Below are positions 33,570-42,677 of a DNA stretch of 64,000 nt, piece after piece. Source of the stretch: B1 sp964355075 (GTDB lineage Bacteria > Bacteroidota > Bacteroidia > UKL13-3); contig CAYHCF010000009.1 of the NCBI GenBank assembly GCA_964355075.1, forward strand, positions 1 through 64,000. Reading direction: 5' to 3'. Each line of letters begins with the position of its first letter. Position 1 is the stretch's first letter. Below the pieces are notes generated by a model that saw only the letters and a list, made by a program, of their open reading frames with translations, did no database searches and was not told where the DNA came from. The position numbers and the translations under genes are program-made.

Positions 33570-35840
33570 TTATTGATTAAAGGTTATTGTAAATTTTGTT
33601 CCATTGTTTAGCCCGCTTTCAACCTCAATACTTCCTTTCATAGTTTGAATTTGAGATTTAACGAGAAATAAGCCTATTCCTTTGCTGTCCTCATTGATAT
33701 GAAATTTCTGATAAAGGCCAAATATACGGTCTTTTACTTTTTTTAGGTCAATTCCCAAACCATTATCAGAAAAAGTAAGTATCGTCTTGTTATTTTCTTT
33801 TGCCGATCTGATGACAATATGAGCTGGTTTTCCCGGCTTGGCGTACTTTATAGAATTAGTAATCAGGTTATGAAATACACTCTCGATATAAGGCTTTATT
33901 AATGAACAATCCGGTGCCTGGCTAAAATCTGCATCAAAGCTCACATTACGGTTATTAATAATTAACTCGTTTTCATCTGTGGTTTTTTTGAAAACATCAC
34001 TGAAACTGATTCTCATAAAATTATGGTTCAGGTTGCCTTTGATGATGATAATATTTATGAGGTCCTGTAAGGTTTCATTCAACTTGAATGTAGATTTTTT
34101 AAATCCACGCAGCAATAATCTCGTGGTTTCATCCGCTATTGAATCAAAATTTAATAAATCTATAATTCCTATCAAATTGGTAATGGGTCCCCTTAAATTA
34201 TGAGAAGTAATATACGAAAATTGTTTGAGTTCATTGTAACTATCCGTTAACTCAGCGATCAGTTTTTCCTTTTCTTTTTCAAATTGAACCCTGTAAGTAA
34301 TATCAATGAGAACTCCGATTAATGCTACCTCTCCTCCTATTATGGTTCTGCTTCCCCGCGATTCTACAATCAGAATATTTCCGTCTTTGGTAAGAATCCT
34401 GAATTCATAAAATGTATCCTGTGTTTTACCCGTTAACCGGTTAACAATTCTTTCCCGAAACATTGAATAATCTTCTGGATGAATCCATTGTTCCTGAGGA
34501 ATATTATATAATTCATTAACTGAATATCCTGTTAAATTCGCTAACTTCTGGTTCACAAAAAGCAGGCCTTTATCATTAAAAATATAGATGCCGATTGATG
34601 AATTCTGAACCAAACTTCTAAACTTATTTTCAGATTCCATCAATAACTGACTTTGAGCCCTTTTTGAAGTGTCATCCCTCCCAAAAGATACCCAATTTAT
34701 GGTCTCACCCCTTTCATTTCTTACCGGAAAAATAGAAAATGAATTCCAGAATTTTTCGCCATTCTTTTTATAGTTAATGATTTCAAATTTCCCGGGAATT
34801 TCTTTTTGAATACAGTCTCCCAGCCTGATTTGATCGCTCAGCTCGGATTCCGTACCATTCAGAAAACCCGATTGCTGACCAATAATATCTTCGGGACTAT
34901 ATCTGGTCATATCATAATATGCCTTATTCGCAAAAAGAATATTTGGCATTTGCCCATTTTTCCCGACCTCGGTAACCACTATGCTATCCGTTGCATTGCT
35001 AAAAATTAATTTATATAATTCCAGCTTGTTCTTTTCTTCATTTTTTGTGGTATTATCCCTTGCCACAGCTACAACCAGCTGATCCTCGATATAGGGATAA
35101 GAATCCCATGCAAGATATTTTATGCTTCCATCCTTACATAAATACCTGTTTTCAAAACCCAATACGCTCTTGCCCTGCGTCAGATTAATCAGTTCCTCTT
35201 TTGTATTATTCAAATCGTCGGGGTGAACAAAATCCTCCCACGGTTTACTTAATAATTCTGCTTCGGTCCATCCTAAAACCTTTTCCCATGCAGGATTTAG
35301 TAATTTAAAATAGCCATCAAAACCGGCCACAGCGATCATGTCAATCGAATGGTCAAAAATCAATTTCCACGTCTTTTGCAGATTTCTCAGTCTTACATTT
35401 TCAGAAATATCCCGGATAGAGAATATCTTTAAGAGAGTTTCATTCTTTCCATGATACATATCCGCATTTAATTCAATGGTTAGCGTGCTACCATCCTTTT
35501 TTAAAGCTGCGCATTCTATATCAGATTCCTTATCAATTTCCTTGAAAAATCCCGCAAAGGAGGCAGATGCCGGCTCTTCCTTTTTATCAGGAAACAGAAC
35601 ATTAAAATGTTTATTTATCAGTTCTTTGTTCTCATATCCAAATAGCTGATCCGATATCTCATTGGTTTCAAGAATCAGTCCTTTTTTATCGGTAACAATG
35701 ATACCAATCGCATGTTTTTTCAGGATGGAAGAAACCAATTGGTCTTTAGCCTCCCGGTTCAGGTGAAATTCCAAATCGAGCTTGTTGGATGCATTCTGCA
35801 GACTGGAAATAACAATATCCTTTTTTGAAACAGTTTTCAT
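33570..35840 (-). CDS. multi-PAS soluble sensor histidine kinase
   Basis: 756 residues with no membrane segment. Four PAS domains lie in series: about 35-150, 155-270, 275-395 and 400-515; the motifs GFENRYLCKDGSIKYLAWD and FEIINYKKNGEKFWN are PAS/PAC-like. The HisKA H-box is YITSHNLRGPITNLIG (about 545). The HATPase shows FHNLITNSIKYA, SDNGLGID and GIGLFLVKSQ. It sits between a PAS/GAF pseudo-receiver protein (24 bp upstream) and a lone receiver (4 bp downstream). It is probably a cytoplasmic redox, light or small-molecule sensor, though the signal is unknown. Confidence 0.93.
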   Translation of the reverse strand: MKTVSKKDIVISSLQNASNKLDLEFHLNREAKDQLVSSILKKHAIGIIVTDKKGLILETNEISDQLFGYENKELINKHFNVLFPDKKEEPASASFAGFFKEIDKESDIECAALKKDGSTLTIELNADMYHGKNETLLKIFSIRDISENVRLRNLQKTWKLIFDHSIDMIAVAGFDGYFKLLNPAWEKVLGWTEAELLSKPWEDFVHPDDLNNTKEELINLTQGKSVLGFENRYLCKDGSIKYLAWDSYPYIEDQLVVAVARDNTTKNEEKNKLELYKLIFSNATDSIVVTEVGKNGQMPNILFANKAYYDMTRYSPEDIIGQQSGFLNGTESELSDQIRLGDCIQKEIPGKFEIINYKKNGEKFWNSFSIFPVRNERGETINWVSFGRDDTSKRAQSQLLMESENKFRSLVQNSSIGIYIFNDKGLLFVNQKLANLTGYSVNELYNIPQEQWIHPEDYSMFRERIVNRLTGKTQDTFYEFRILTKDGNILIVESRGSRTIIGGEVALIGVLIDITYRVQFEKEKEKLIAELTDSYNELKQFSYITSHNLRGPITNLIGIIDLLNFDSIADETTRLLLRGFKKSTFKLNETLQDLINIIIIKGNLNHNFMRISFSDVFKKTTDENELIINNRNVSFDADFSQAPDCSLIKPYIESVFHNLITNSIKYAKPGKPAHIVIRSAKENNKTILTFSDNGLGIDLKKVKDRIFGLYQKFHINEDSKGIGLFLVKSQIQTMKGSIEVESGLNNGTKFTITFNQ

Positions 35841-35864
35841 TCCAATTTCATTTTATTATATCTG

Positions 35865-38800
35865 CTATTGGAAATTCCATTTAATAATTTCTTTTGAATG
35901 TATGGCCTGAATCGCCTCCAGATTTAATGGTTTACTGATAAAGTTCTTTACACATTTATATCCCCTGGCCTTTTGTTTGGCGTCGTAGTCGGTGTTTGAA
36001 CTCATAATGATAACAGGTGATTTTAAGTTTAACAGTTCATATTCCTGCAGGAATTCCCAACCAGATTTTCCTTTTAAATTCAATTCAACGAGAAGCATAT
36101 TATTTCCATGATCTTTATTGGTTTTAAAATAATCAATCATCTCATCCACACTAATAAAATTAATAATTTGAATCGAATTAAAGGACTTTTTGAGTAGTTT
36201 TGAACTGATCTTGGATGAAAATTCGTCATCGTCCAAAAGAATTATTTTCTCAATCTGCCTCAGACTATTGGCCACGATTATTTCTTCCTGTAAGGGCGTA
36301 TTAATCATGCTCATCAACTTCTTTATGGCCGCATCTGCTTTTTGAAAAGTTCCTTTGGTGCTCGAGAAAATTTCTTTCAAATCGGGATCAACAAAATCAA
36401 AATCCTGAGCCAGTTCAACAATGGATTGTAATTTGTGAAATTCATGACTGATCTCAATGGAGGTGATATTATTGAGATCCTTTAAAAGGTTAATCAATGC
36501 ATTTACATCTTTTTCCCGCTGTTTTCTAAAAGCGGTTTCCGTACTGATAGCGTTTACAATCGCTGCCACCCAGTGGTAAAGTATATCCAATACTATTTTT
36601 TCTTCCTCGATAAAGGAAATTCCTTCCGAATAGTATATCAGAATTTCAGGTTTATTTAGGTTTTCGTGATTTTTGTAGGCTAAAAAATTATCTGATTCAA
36701 GGTAATTCTTGCTAAAATATGGTTTTCCCCTGTATGAAATGTGAACACTGGCCTGTTTAGGATATTGCAAACCTTTTGGTATTAAATCAGCTAATTCAGT
36801 TAATAATTCAGGTATGCTTTTTTCTGCATCCTGAGATATGCGTGAAAGTTTTGTTAAAATCCAAAATGCTTTGTCTTTGATTTTTATTTCATTTTGCGTC
36901 TTTTCCCTTTCTAACTCAGCATATTTAATACCACTAATGTCACTTACAATTTTCGAATACCCGATTAACTGTTGGTTTTCATCTCTGATTGGGGAAACAC
37001 ACATATTCACATAAACGGTATTCCCGTTTTTATGCCGTCTTTCGGTATCTAAATTTGCCAGAGGCTCCCCTTTTTTAAGAGATTCAAGAATTTCAAGTTC
37101 GTCAGCTATTTTCTCTTCAGGCAAAAAATCAGCAATCTTTGATCCGATGATTTCTTCCGGCGTATAACCAAACAACGCTTCGGCAGATGCGTTCCAGGAA
37201 GTAAAAACACCTTCCAGATCAACTGAATAAATCGCAATATCTGATGATTCAACCAATTGCTTCACGAGAATAGATTTTTCTTCTAATGCTTTTCTATCTG
37301 AAATATCTTGTTGAATACACAAATATTGGTAGGGTTTACCAAGGGTGTCAAAAAATGGAAAAAATTTCGTTTCATACCATTTTTCATGCTGGTTAAAATC
37401 AATATTTTTGATTTCCCCTGACCATAATTTCTCTCTGGAAATCTCCTTCCAAAGCTGGTTCCAAAACTCAGTTGGGTGGAAATTCGAGATCATTTGTTCA
37501 AATGTTTTACCTGACAAATGTTCCATGCTATAACCAAAAGAAGTTTCAAAATTTTTATTTATCTCTTTGAAAACACCATTTGCATCTATAATTGATACAA
37601 TGGCTGAATCATTCAATACCGTTTGATAATCTTCGATCAGTTTTTTTGTGCTGCTAAGTTCTTCCTGGTATTGCGCACTCCGTGAGTTGATCCGGATGGC
37701 CCCGATGGCATATACAATGTTTTTTGCCATCCGTTCGAGAATAATGGTTTCCCGATAATCAAAACCATCGGGTTCGCCTGAGTAAATGGCAATGATTGCT
37801 TTTTCTTTTCCCTTCAAATCGAGGTGAATCGTAATACTTGATCCAATTCCGAACAGAGCGGCTTTTTCTCTCCAGATTTTATAATTCGGGTCATCCTGAT
37901 TCGTATTATAAATACAAGTCTTTTGTGTCAAAATACAGGTCGCGCCCGGCCCCTTTAGCCTTTCCGGGTCGTTCAGATCGAAATGAAGATTATTGGCATA
38001 TTCTGTTTCACCTGCAAAATAGGTAGGCGTCAAAACTTTTTCCTTCTCACTGTTTTTTTCGAAAAATAGAATCCAGGCCAATTTGTATCCACCTTTACTG
38101 ATTAGTGTATTCAGGGTTTGCTTAAATAACGCACTTTCATCTTTCAGTAATAGAATATGGTTGTTTATTTCATTTAAAAGAGTTAGCTCATGTATGTATT
38201 TTGCGAGCGAAGATTCATTTGATTTAACGTTCTCCTCATTTTGAATGGATTTAAGTGCAAATGATAGATTTTTGGATAATCTTTCCAGTACTGAAGTTTC
38301 GTGTTCATCAAATCCTTCCGGGTCGGATGAGGCAACACTAAAATATATTTTTTTATCAGGTCCAAGATCTAGGGGAATCAAAATAATACTTTTAATTTTT
38401 AGGTTGAGCTTTGGAAGCAGTTGACTGATTTCATCTTCCTGGAAGCGAATAACCTTCACATGATGTTGATTACCTTCTTTTATTCCCTTTTCAAAAATCA
38501 GGTCAATAAACGGTGATTGGTCAAAAGATTCATTCGGTAAATAAACCTCCGACTCTTTAAACAAAACCTCAATTTTTGAGTGAGCAGATAATTTTCCAAC
38601 CCAGGCCAACAGGTAACGGCCGGTCTTAACCATTACTTTACAAACACCCTCAAATAAATCCTGTTGTTTTGTATGATGCTGTATACTTTCATGAATGGAA
38701 TTCAATAAATGAAGCTCCTGATTTTCCTTTATAAATCTTTGCTCTACCGAGCTCAGGTTTTTACCAATACACAGAAGCGATTTGTTCTGATCCGACCAAT

Positions 38801-39080
38801 ACATCGTCCACGTCATGTAAACAGGGCGACCGGTTTTGTGCCTGAAATTACTTTCAAAGTTCACAACAACCCCTTCTTTGGAGGCAATTTTCGACTCAAT
38901 GTCATGTAATTTATTGGAATCGATATCCAGAAAATCTTTGAACTTTTTGCCAATTAATTCCCTGGGCTGGTAGCCGGTATGATCCATCACGGCATTATTG
39001 GCTTTATTGCAAAAACCTTCCGGATTAATCTCAATTAATATGTTATTTTCCTGAACCGATTTTTCTTGCTCCTGATTCAT
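35865..39080 (-). CDS. PAS/GAF sensor protein with degenerate (Glu) receiver and no ATPase domain
   Basis: 1071 residues. A PAS domain (about 10-115), two GAF-like domains (about 130-285 and 305-460), two more PAS domains (about 475-600 and 605-730), a third GAF-like region (about 740-850), an H-box-like helix EISHEFHKLQS with His879, then a receiver from about 945. No HATPase domain is present. The receiver keeps the acidic pair (LLDDDEF), the switch (IIMSSN) and the Lys (FISKPL), but the phospho-acceptor Asp is Glu999 (MLLVELNLKGKSGWEF; codon 36084-36086), which may mimic phosphorylation. It is first in an operon with a kinase and a regulator. Confidence 0.88.
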   Translation of the reverse strand: MNQEQEKSVQENNILIEINPEGFCNKANNAVMDHTGYQPRELIGKKFKDFLDIDSNKLHDIESKIASKEGVVVNFESNFRHKTGRPVYMTWTMYWSDQNKSLLCIGKNLSSVEQRFIKENQELHLLNSIHESIQHHTKQQDLFEGVCKVMVKTGRYLLAWVGKLSAHSKIEVLFKESEVYLPNESFDQSPFIDLIFEKGIKEGNQHHVKVIRFQEDEISQLLPKLNLKIKSIILIPLDLGPDKKIYFSVASSDPEGFDEHETSVLERLSKNLSFALKSIQNEENVKSNESSLAKYIHELTLLNEINNHILLLKDESALFKQTLNTLISKGGYKLAWILFFEKNSEKEKVLTPTYFAGETEYANNLHFDLNDPERLKGPGATCILTQKTCIYNTNQDDPNYKIWREKAALFGIGSSITIHLDLKGKEKAIIAIYSGEPDGFDYRETIILERMAKNIVYAIGAIRINSRSAQYQEELSSTKKLIEDYQTVLNDSAIVSIIDANGVFKEINKNFETSFGYSMEHLSGKTFEQMISNFHPTEFWNQLWKEISREKLWSGEIKNIDFNQHEKWYETKFFPFFDTLGKPYQYLCIQQDISDRKALEEKSILVKQLVESSDIAIYSVDLEGVFTSWNASAEALFGYTPEEIIGSKIADFLPEEKIADELEILESLKKGEPLANLDTERRHKNGNTVYVNMCVSPIRDENQQLIGYSKIVSDISGIKYAELEREKTQNEIKIKDKAFWILTKLSRISQDAEKSIPELLTELADLIPKGLQYPKQASVHISYRGKPYFSKNYLESDNFLAYKNHENLNKPEILIYYSEGISFIEEEKIVLDILYHWVAAIVNAISTETAFRKQREKDVNALINLLKDLNNITSIEISHEFHKLQSIVELAQDFDFVDPDLKEIFSSTKGTFQKADAAIKKLMSMINTPLQEEIIVANSLRQIEKIILLDDDEFSSKISSKLLKKSFNSIQIINFISVDEMIDYFKTNKDHGNNMLLVELNLKGKSGWEFLQEYELLNLKSPVIIMSSNTDYDAKQKARGYKCVKNFISKPLNLEAIQAIHSKEIIKWNFQ

Positions 39081-39157
39081 CTTGTATTTAGGGGAAAATT
39101 AAATTCATTCAATATTATAATATTTTTTGCTCAAAAACCATGATTTTAGTTTTATTC

Positions 39158-39298
39158 AATGGTAATTCATAGTAATTCAATGGTAATTCATAGTAATTCA
39201 ATAGTAATTCAATGGTAATTCAATAGTAATTCAATGGTAATTCAATAGTAATTCAATGGTAATTCAATGGTAATTCAATGGTAATTCAATGGTAATTC
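39158..39298. repeat. 11-bp tandem repeat (AATGGTAATTC)
   Basis: Thirteen consecutive units of AATGGTAATTC or AATAGTAATTC, two of them shortened to 10 bp, total 141 bp. The period is close to one helical turn. It lies upstream of the first gene of the signalling operon. Confidence 0.92.
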
Positions 39299-39299
39299 T

Positions 39300-39543
39300 C
39301 ATCGTAATAACAATAGTTTCTTAGTTGCTTTGTAGCCAAAAAAAAGAAGAACAAAGGAACAAAATAATTCAACCTTTGCGCCTTACCGCCTTGGTGGCAA
39401 AAATAACAATAGTTTCTTAGTTGCTTAGTAGCCTAAAAAAGGAGGCTAAAACCGTCTTACAACCGAATTTCAATTGAATTAGGTAATTTTCGACTATATA
39501 ATTAACATTGCATTCCTATTTAGGGTCCAATCAACTTATTTCT
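39300..39543. repeat. direct repeat of AATAACAATAGTTTCTTAGT in a gene-free spacer
   Basis: AATAACAATAGTTTCTTAGT plus TGCTT.GTAGCC occurs at about 39304-39334 and again at about 39401-39432, separated by CTTTGCGCCTTACCGCCTTG-type phrase sequence. No gene was seen between the 11-bp repeat and the PAS protein start. Confidence 0.65.
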
Positions 39544-40197
39544 ATGGAATCAAAAGACAATTATGAAGATATTGCTTTAAAAAAATCAATCCTTCCGGTG
39601 TTATTTTACCTGGCAGTTTGTTTTGCGGTATTTTTTACAATTGATCGGGTAAGCATAACCGCCAATAATTTTGTAGGAGTAGATTATGTGAAGCTGGTAA
39701 ATATTTTAGAAGTACTTCTGATTGCTTTATTAACCACCTTTCTGATTTTTTATCTGGTGTATAAGCACAAATTTGTAGAGATAAATGCTACGCGAAATAT
39801 GAATTCATTTATCAATACTTCTCCCAATCCGGTATTTATATGTAAACTTAAAGACTATTCTATCCGTAGCTGCAGCCCGGTGATGTACCGTTTATTGGGA
39901 TATTCAGCTAATGAAATCAAATCCATGACGCTTCGCGACATCATATCAGAAGCTTCTTTTAAAATACTTCAGAACGAACATCAAAACAAAAACTACATCA
40001 ATAAAGATTTTGAAAACATACATTTTATAGAGAAAAGTCAGGGACTGCTCGCACTCTCGGCTAATATCATGAAATATGAATTGTTGGATAGTGATTATTT
40101 GTTGATAAGCTGCTTCAATTCTAAAGTTACCGGATCATCTGCCAGGGAAGAAAAGGAACCGATTCCACAGGAGTCGAAACGCCCCTTTCAGTTTTAA
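39544..40197 (+). CDS. membrane-anchored PAS-domain protein
   Basis: 217 residues from the ATG at 39544 (MESKDNYEDI); a TTG at 39508 is open in frame but less likely. Two membrane helices (about 18-38 and 53-77) are followed by one PAS domain (about 85-195; FINTSPNPVFICKL, RLLGYSANEI). The C-terminus is short and charged, with no kinase, cyclase or output domain. It may act as an anchored sensor that contacts the nearby signalling proteins. It is divergent from the three-gene signalling operon across the 11-bp repeat. Confidence 0.75.
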   Translation: MESKDNYEDIALKKSILPVLFYLAVCFAVFFTIDRVSITANNFVGVDYVKLVNILEVLLIALLTTFLIFYLVYKHKFVEINATRNMNSFINTSPNPVFICKLKDYSIRSCSPVMYRLLGYSANEIKSMTLRDIISEASFKILQNEHQNKNYINKDFENIHFIEKSQGLLALSANIMKYELLDSDYLLISCFNSKVTGSSAREEKEPIPQESKRPFQF

Positions 40198-40256
40198 CAT
40201 TCCCGTTTAAACCGTTTTTCAGGAATAAACTAATTAGTGTTTGTCCATTTAGTCGG

Positions 40257-40392
40257 GAGTCTGAGTTAGAATGTTCTCTGGTCTCGTCCTAAAACGAGAC
40301 GAATAAGAAAAAAGCGCAGTCCCGTCTTAAGTGACGGGATGAGCATTTTTTTGTTGAGCATAACGCAGCTAGAGGACATTATAGCCAGACTC
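40257..40392. repeat. dispersed palindromic element, copy 1
   Basis: Terminal inverted repeats GAGTCTG...AATGT..TCT and the complement (AGA)GGACATTATAGCCAGACTC frame 136 bp. Inside are AAAAAAGCGCAG, an extra hairpin TCCCGTC-TTAAGT-GACGGGA, GAGCATTTTT and AGCATAACGCAGC. A second copy with the same order lies at 62943-63063. Both lie between convergent genes. A GTCTCGT-CCTAAA-ACGAGAC hairpin (40281-40300) is also present here only. Confidence 0.85.
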
Positions 40393-40395
40393 TAA

Positions 40396-40644
40396 TTAGA
40401 ACCCTTTCACCTGCTGACTGCTTTGTGTTTCTTTTTCTGTATCAACGGTATCAACATGGCCTTTTTTGTTCTTGGCTTCAATACCCTGAATTCCCCTTTG
40501 GGTATTGCTAACATTGAACATCACAGCCATACCGCATACAATAAGTACCTGACTTACTAAGTAAATTTTTGACCAGGCTCTTTTGCGATTGTAAAAACCA
40601 ATAATATTAATTATTAGTATTAAGGAGAAAATTGCTAGTAACAT
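40396..40644 (-). CDS. small membrane protein, duplicate A
   Basis: 82 residues from the ATG at 40644 (MLLAIFSL); an earlier in-frame start at 40680 is possible, but the paralogue begins at the MLL position. Two membrane helices (about 2-20 and 26-44) flank the conserved GFYNRKRAWSKI loop. The cytoplasmic or periplasmic tail ends HVDTVDTEKETQSSQQVKGF, identical to the tail of the neighbouring duplicate except for one residue. No recognised family. It lies 165 bp from its paralogue, on the same strand. Confidence 0.7.
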   Translation of the reverse strand: MLLAIFSLILIINIIGFYNRKRAWSKIYLVSQVLIVCGMAVMFNVSNTQRGIQGIEAKNKKGHVDTVDTEKETQSSQQVKGF

Positions 40645-40809
40645 AATTTTGTTGTTTAATGATTTAGTAGTTGCAATCATTGGGCCATGAAACCCTGTTT
40701 TCTAATTTTCCCTTATTTTAAAGGGCTTCCGCTTGTATCGCGTAAATGTAGATTTTGTAATTTTGCTTCATTTTGGGAAGCACTTCCAAAAATGGGCTTA
40801 AACTTTAGC

Positions 40810-41115
40810 CTAGAACCCCTTCACCTGTTGGCTGCTTTGGGTTTCTTTTTCGGTATCAACCGTGTCAATATGGGCTTTTTTGCTCTTAGCCAGATCTTGT
40901 AGCTTGTCTATCTTGACAGGAAGCTCTTTGCCGGCTTTTTTTCGGGCTTCAATTCCTTGAATTCCTTTTTGGCTGGTTATTACGTTAAACATAACAACCA
41001 TTCCACCTACTACCAGTACCTGACTTACCAAAAATATCTTTGACCAGGCTCTTTTGCGGTTATAAAATCCGATAAAGTTAATTATCAGAAGTAAAATGAA
41101 TATTGTAAGTAACAT
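40810..41115 (-). CDS. small membrane protein, duplicate B
   Basis: 101 residues. It is a tandem paralogue of the protein at 40396-40644: the helices, GFYNRKRAWSKI, SQKGIQGIEA and the last 20 residues (H-I-DTVDTEKETQSSQQVKGF) are shared. It has an insert of about 19 residues (KELPVKIDKLQDLAKSKK) that the other copy lacks. The near-identical tails suggest selection or recent gene conversion. Function unknown. Confidence 0.72.
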   Translation of the reverse strand: MLLTIFILLLIINFIGFYNRKRAWSKIFLVSQVLVVGGMVVMFNVITSQKGIQGIEARKKAGKELPVKIDKLQDLAKSKKAHIDTVDTEKETQSSQQVKGF

Positions 41116-41268
41116 AATTTTATTCTTTAATAAGTTGGTAACTTCAATTTTCGGACCATTACAAATTATTTTTCAAATTATTCATATTTTACAGGGTTTC
41201 AGTATATCCGGGGTAATTTATTATTCTCAAATCTGGTTTCATAATGGGATGCATTTTCTTGAAATGGG

Positions 41269-41556
41269 TTATTGCTCAGGTGGTGGCTGCCCGTTTCCCG
41301 AAAATCCATCTTTGGTGGATTGATAAACATCATCGAAAGGTGTGTTAATACCCGGGAAAATGTCTATCTGATATTCTATTTTTAGTTCCATAAGTATTGC
41401 CAGCGTGATGCAAATGATAAAAACAAGATAAAAAAGCCCAACTACCTGTTCAAGGACTTTAGACTTTTCCTCTTCGATCATATCCTCAGCTTCATCTCTG
41501 GAACGGATAATAGATTTTCCGAAAAATAATGATTCTAATTTTCTTCTAATTTTCAA
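41269..41556 (-). CDS. small single-helix membrane protein of unknown function
   Basis: 95 residues. An N-terminal basic/acidic helix (RRKLESLFFGKSIIRSRDEAED) leads to one membrane helix (VVGLFYLVFIICITLAILM), then a short tail with Pro/Gln at the end. No family recognised. It is on the same strand as the two duplicated membrane proteins and is followed by them, so all three may form one group. Confidence 0.6.
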   Translation of the reverse strand: MKIRRKLESLFFGKSIIRSRDEAEDMIEEEKSKVLEQVVGLFYLVFIICITLAILMELKIEYQIDIFPGINTPFDDVYQSTKDGFSGNGQPPPEQ

Positions 41557-41747
41557 AATTCAAACAAATATAATTATTTTCCTTTTTTTGTAAGCATACG
41601 AATCAAACTGAAAAAAATCAATTCACAATGACCCATTGGAAAAAAATGGTGAATAACTTTAGATATTCATAAAATATACTTAAAATTGAATGACAAAATG
41701 TTAGGATTTTTAGATATTGTTCACCACCTACAATGTTATAACTATCA

Positions 41748-42677
41748 ATGGAAACCATGATAAAAATTGAAGGCCTAAGGAAAAAATTTGGTGATTTGTA
41801 TGCTGTTGATGGATTGAGTTTTGACATTTTCAGAAAAGAAGTATTTGGTCTTTTAGGACCGAATGGTGCCGGAAAAACGACCACCATCAGGATGATCTGT
41901 GGCTTATTGCCACCTTCTGCAGGGAAAATATCTTTTATGAATCATCCTGAAAAAGACCGGAAATCTCTGATTGGATACTGTCCGCAGGAAAATATATTTT
42001 ATCCGAAACTGACTTGCATGGAACAACTTGTTTTTATAGGTCAAATGGTTGGGCTTGCATCAAAGAACGTAAAAATAAAAGCCATTGAATTATTAAGCAG
42101 GATGGGATTAGGCGACAAGACCCATGTGGTTGCCAATCACTTATCGGGTGGAATGAAGCGCCGGCTAAATATTTGCCTTGCCCTGATTCATAATCCTGAA
42201 ATACTTATTCTAGATGAACCCGAAGCCGGTTTAGACCCGCAAAGCAGAATTTTAGTACGCGATTTTATCAAAGAGTTAAGCCTGGAGAAAACAATCATTC
42301 TTACCACACATAACATGGACGAGGCAGACCGCTTGTCGGATCGGATTGCCATCATGGATCATGGGAAACTACTTTTACTAGATACGCCAAAAAACCTTAA
42401 AAGGACCATAGGAGAAGGTGATATTCTTGAGTTCGTAATAGAAAACAGAAATGAAGATGTGCTAAAGAAATTTGTCGGAGATCTTGCTTTGCTATCCATA
42501 CATGTTATCATAAATCCTGAATCGGTTATAATTAAACATTCAAATGGGATTGAACAATTGGCAACAATAAAGAATATAGCTGAAACAAATGGATTGCTTA
42601 TTACAGAAATTAAGCTTCGTGAAAATACGCTGGAAGATGTTTTTATCCATTTAACAGGAAGAAGTTTACGACAATGA
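41748..42677 (+). CDS. ABC transporter ATP-binding protein (ABC-2 exporter type)
   Basis: 309 residues. Walker A GPNGAGKT (37-44), Q-loop YCPQENIF, signature LSGGMKRRLN, Walker B ILILDEPEAGLDPQ and switch His in LTTHNMDEA. The C-terminal 80 residues match the extension of DrrA/CcmA-type exporter ATPases. It couples ATP hydrolysis to the permease encoded next: the ATG of that gene overlaps its stop (ATGA at 42674-42677). A downstream M13 peptidase is coupled in the same way. Confidence 0.94.
   Translation: METMIKIEGLRKKFGDLYAVDGLSFDIFRKEVFGLLGPNGAGKTTTIRMICGLLPPSAGKISFMNHPEKDRKSLIGYCPQENIFYPKLTCMEQLVFIGQMVGLASKNVKIKAIELLSRMGLGDKTHVVANHLSGGMKRRLNICLALIHNPEILILDEPEAGLDPQSRILVRDFIKELSLEKTIILTTHNMDEADRLSDRIAIMDHGKLLLLDTPKNLKRTIGEGDILEFVIENRNEDVLKKFVGDLALLSIHVIINPESVIIKHSNGIEQLATIKNIAETNGLLITEIKLRENTLEDVFIHLTGRSLRQ

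Noticed and set aside
39508..39543. TTG start at 39508 for the membrane PAS protein
   Set aside because: The ATG at 39544 gives a standard start and the extra 12 residues show nothing conserved.
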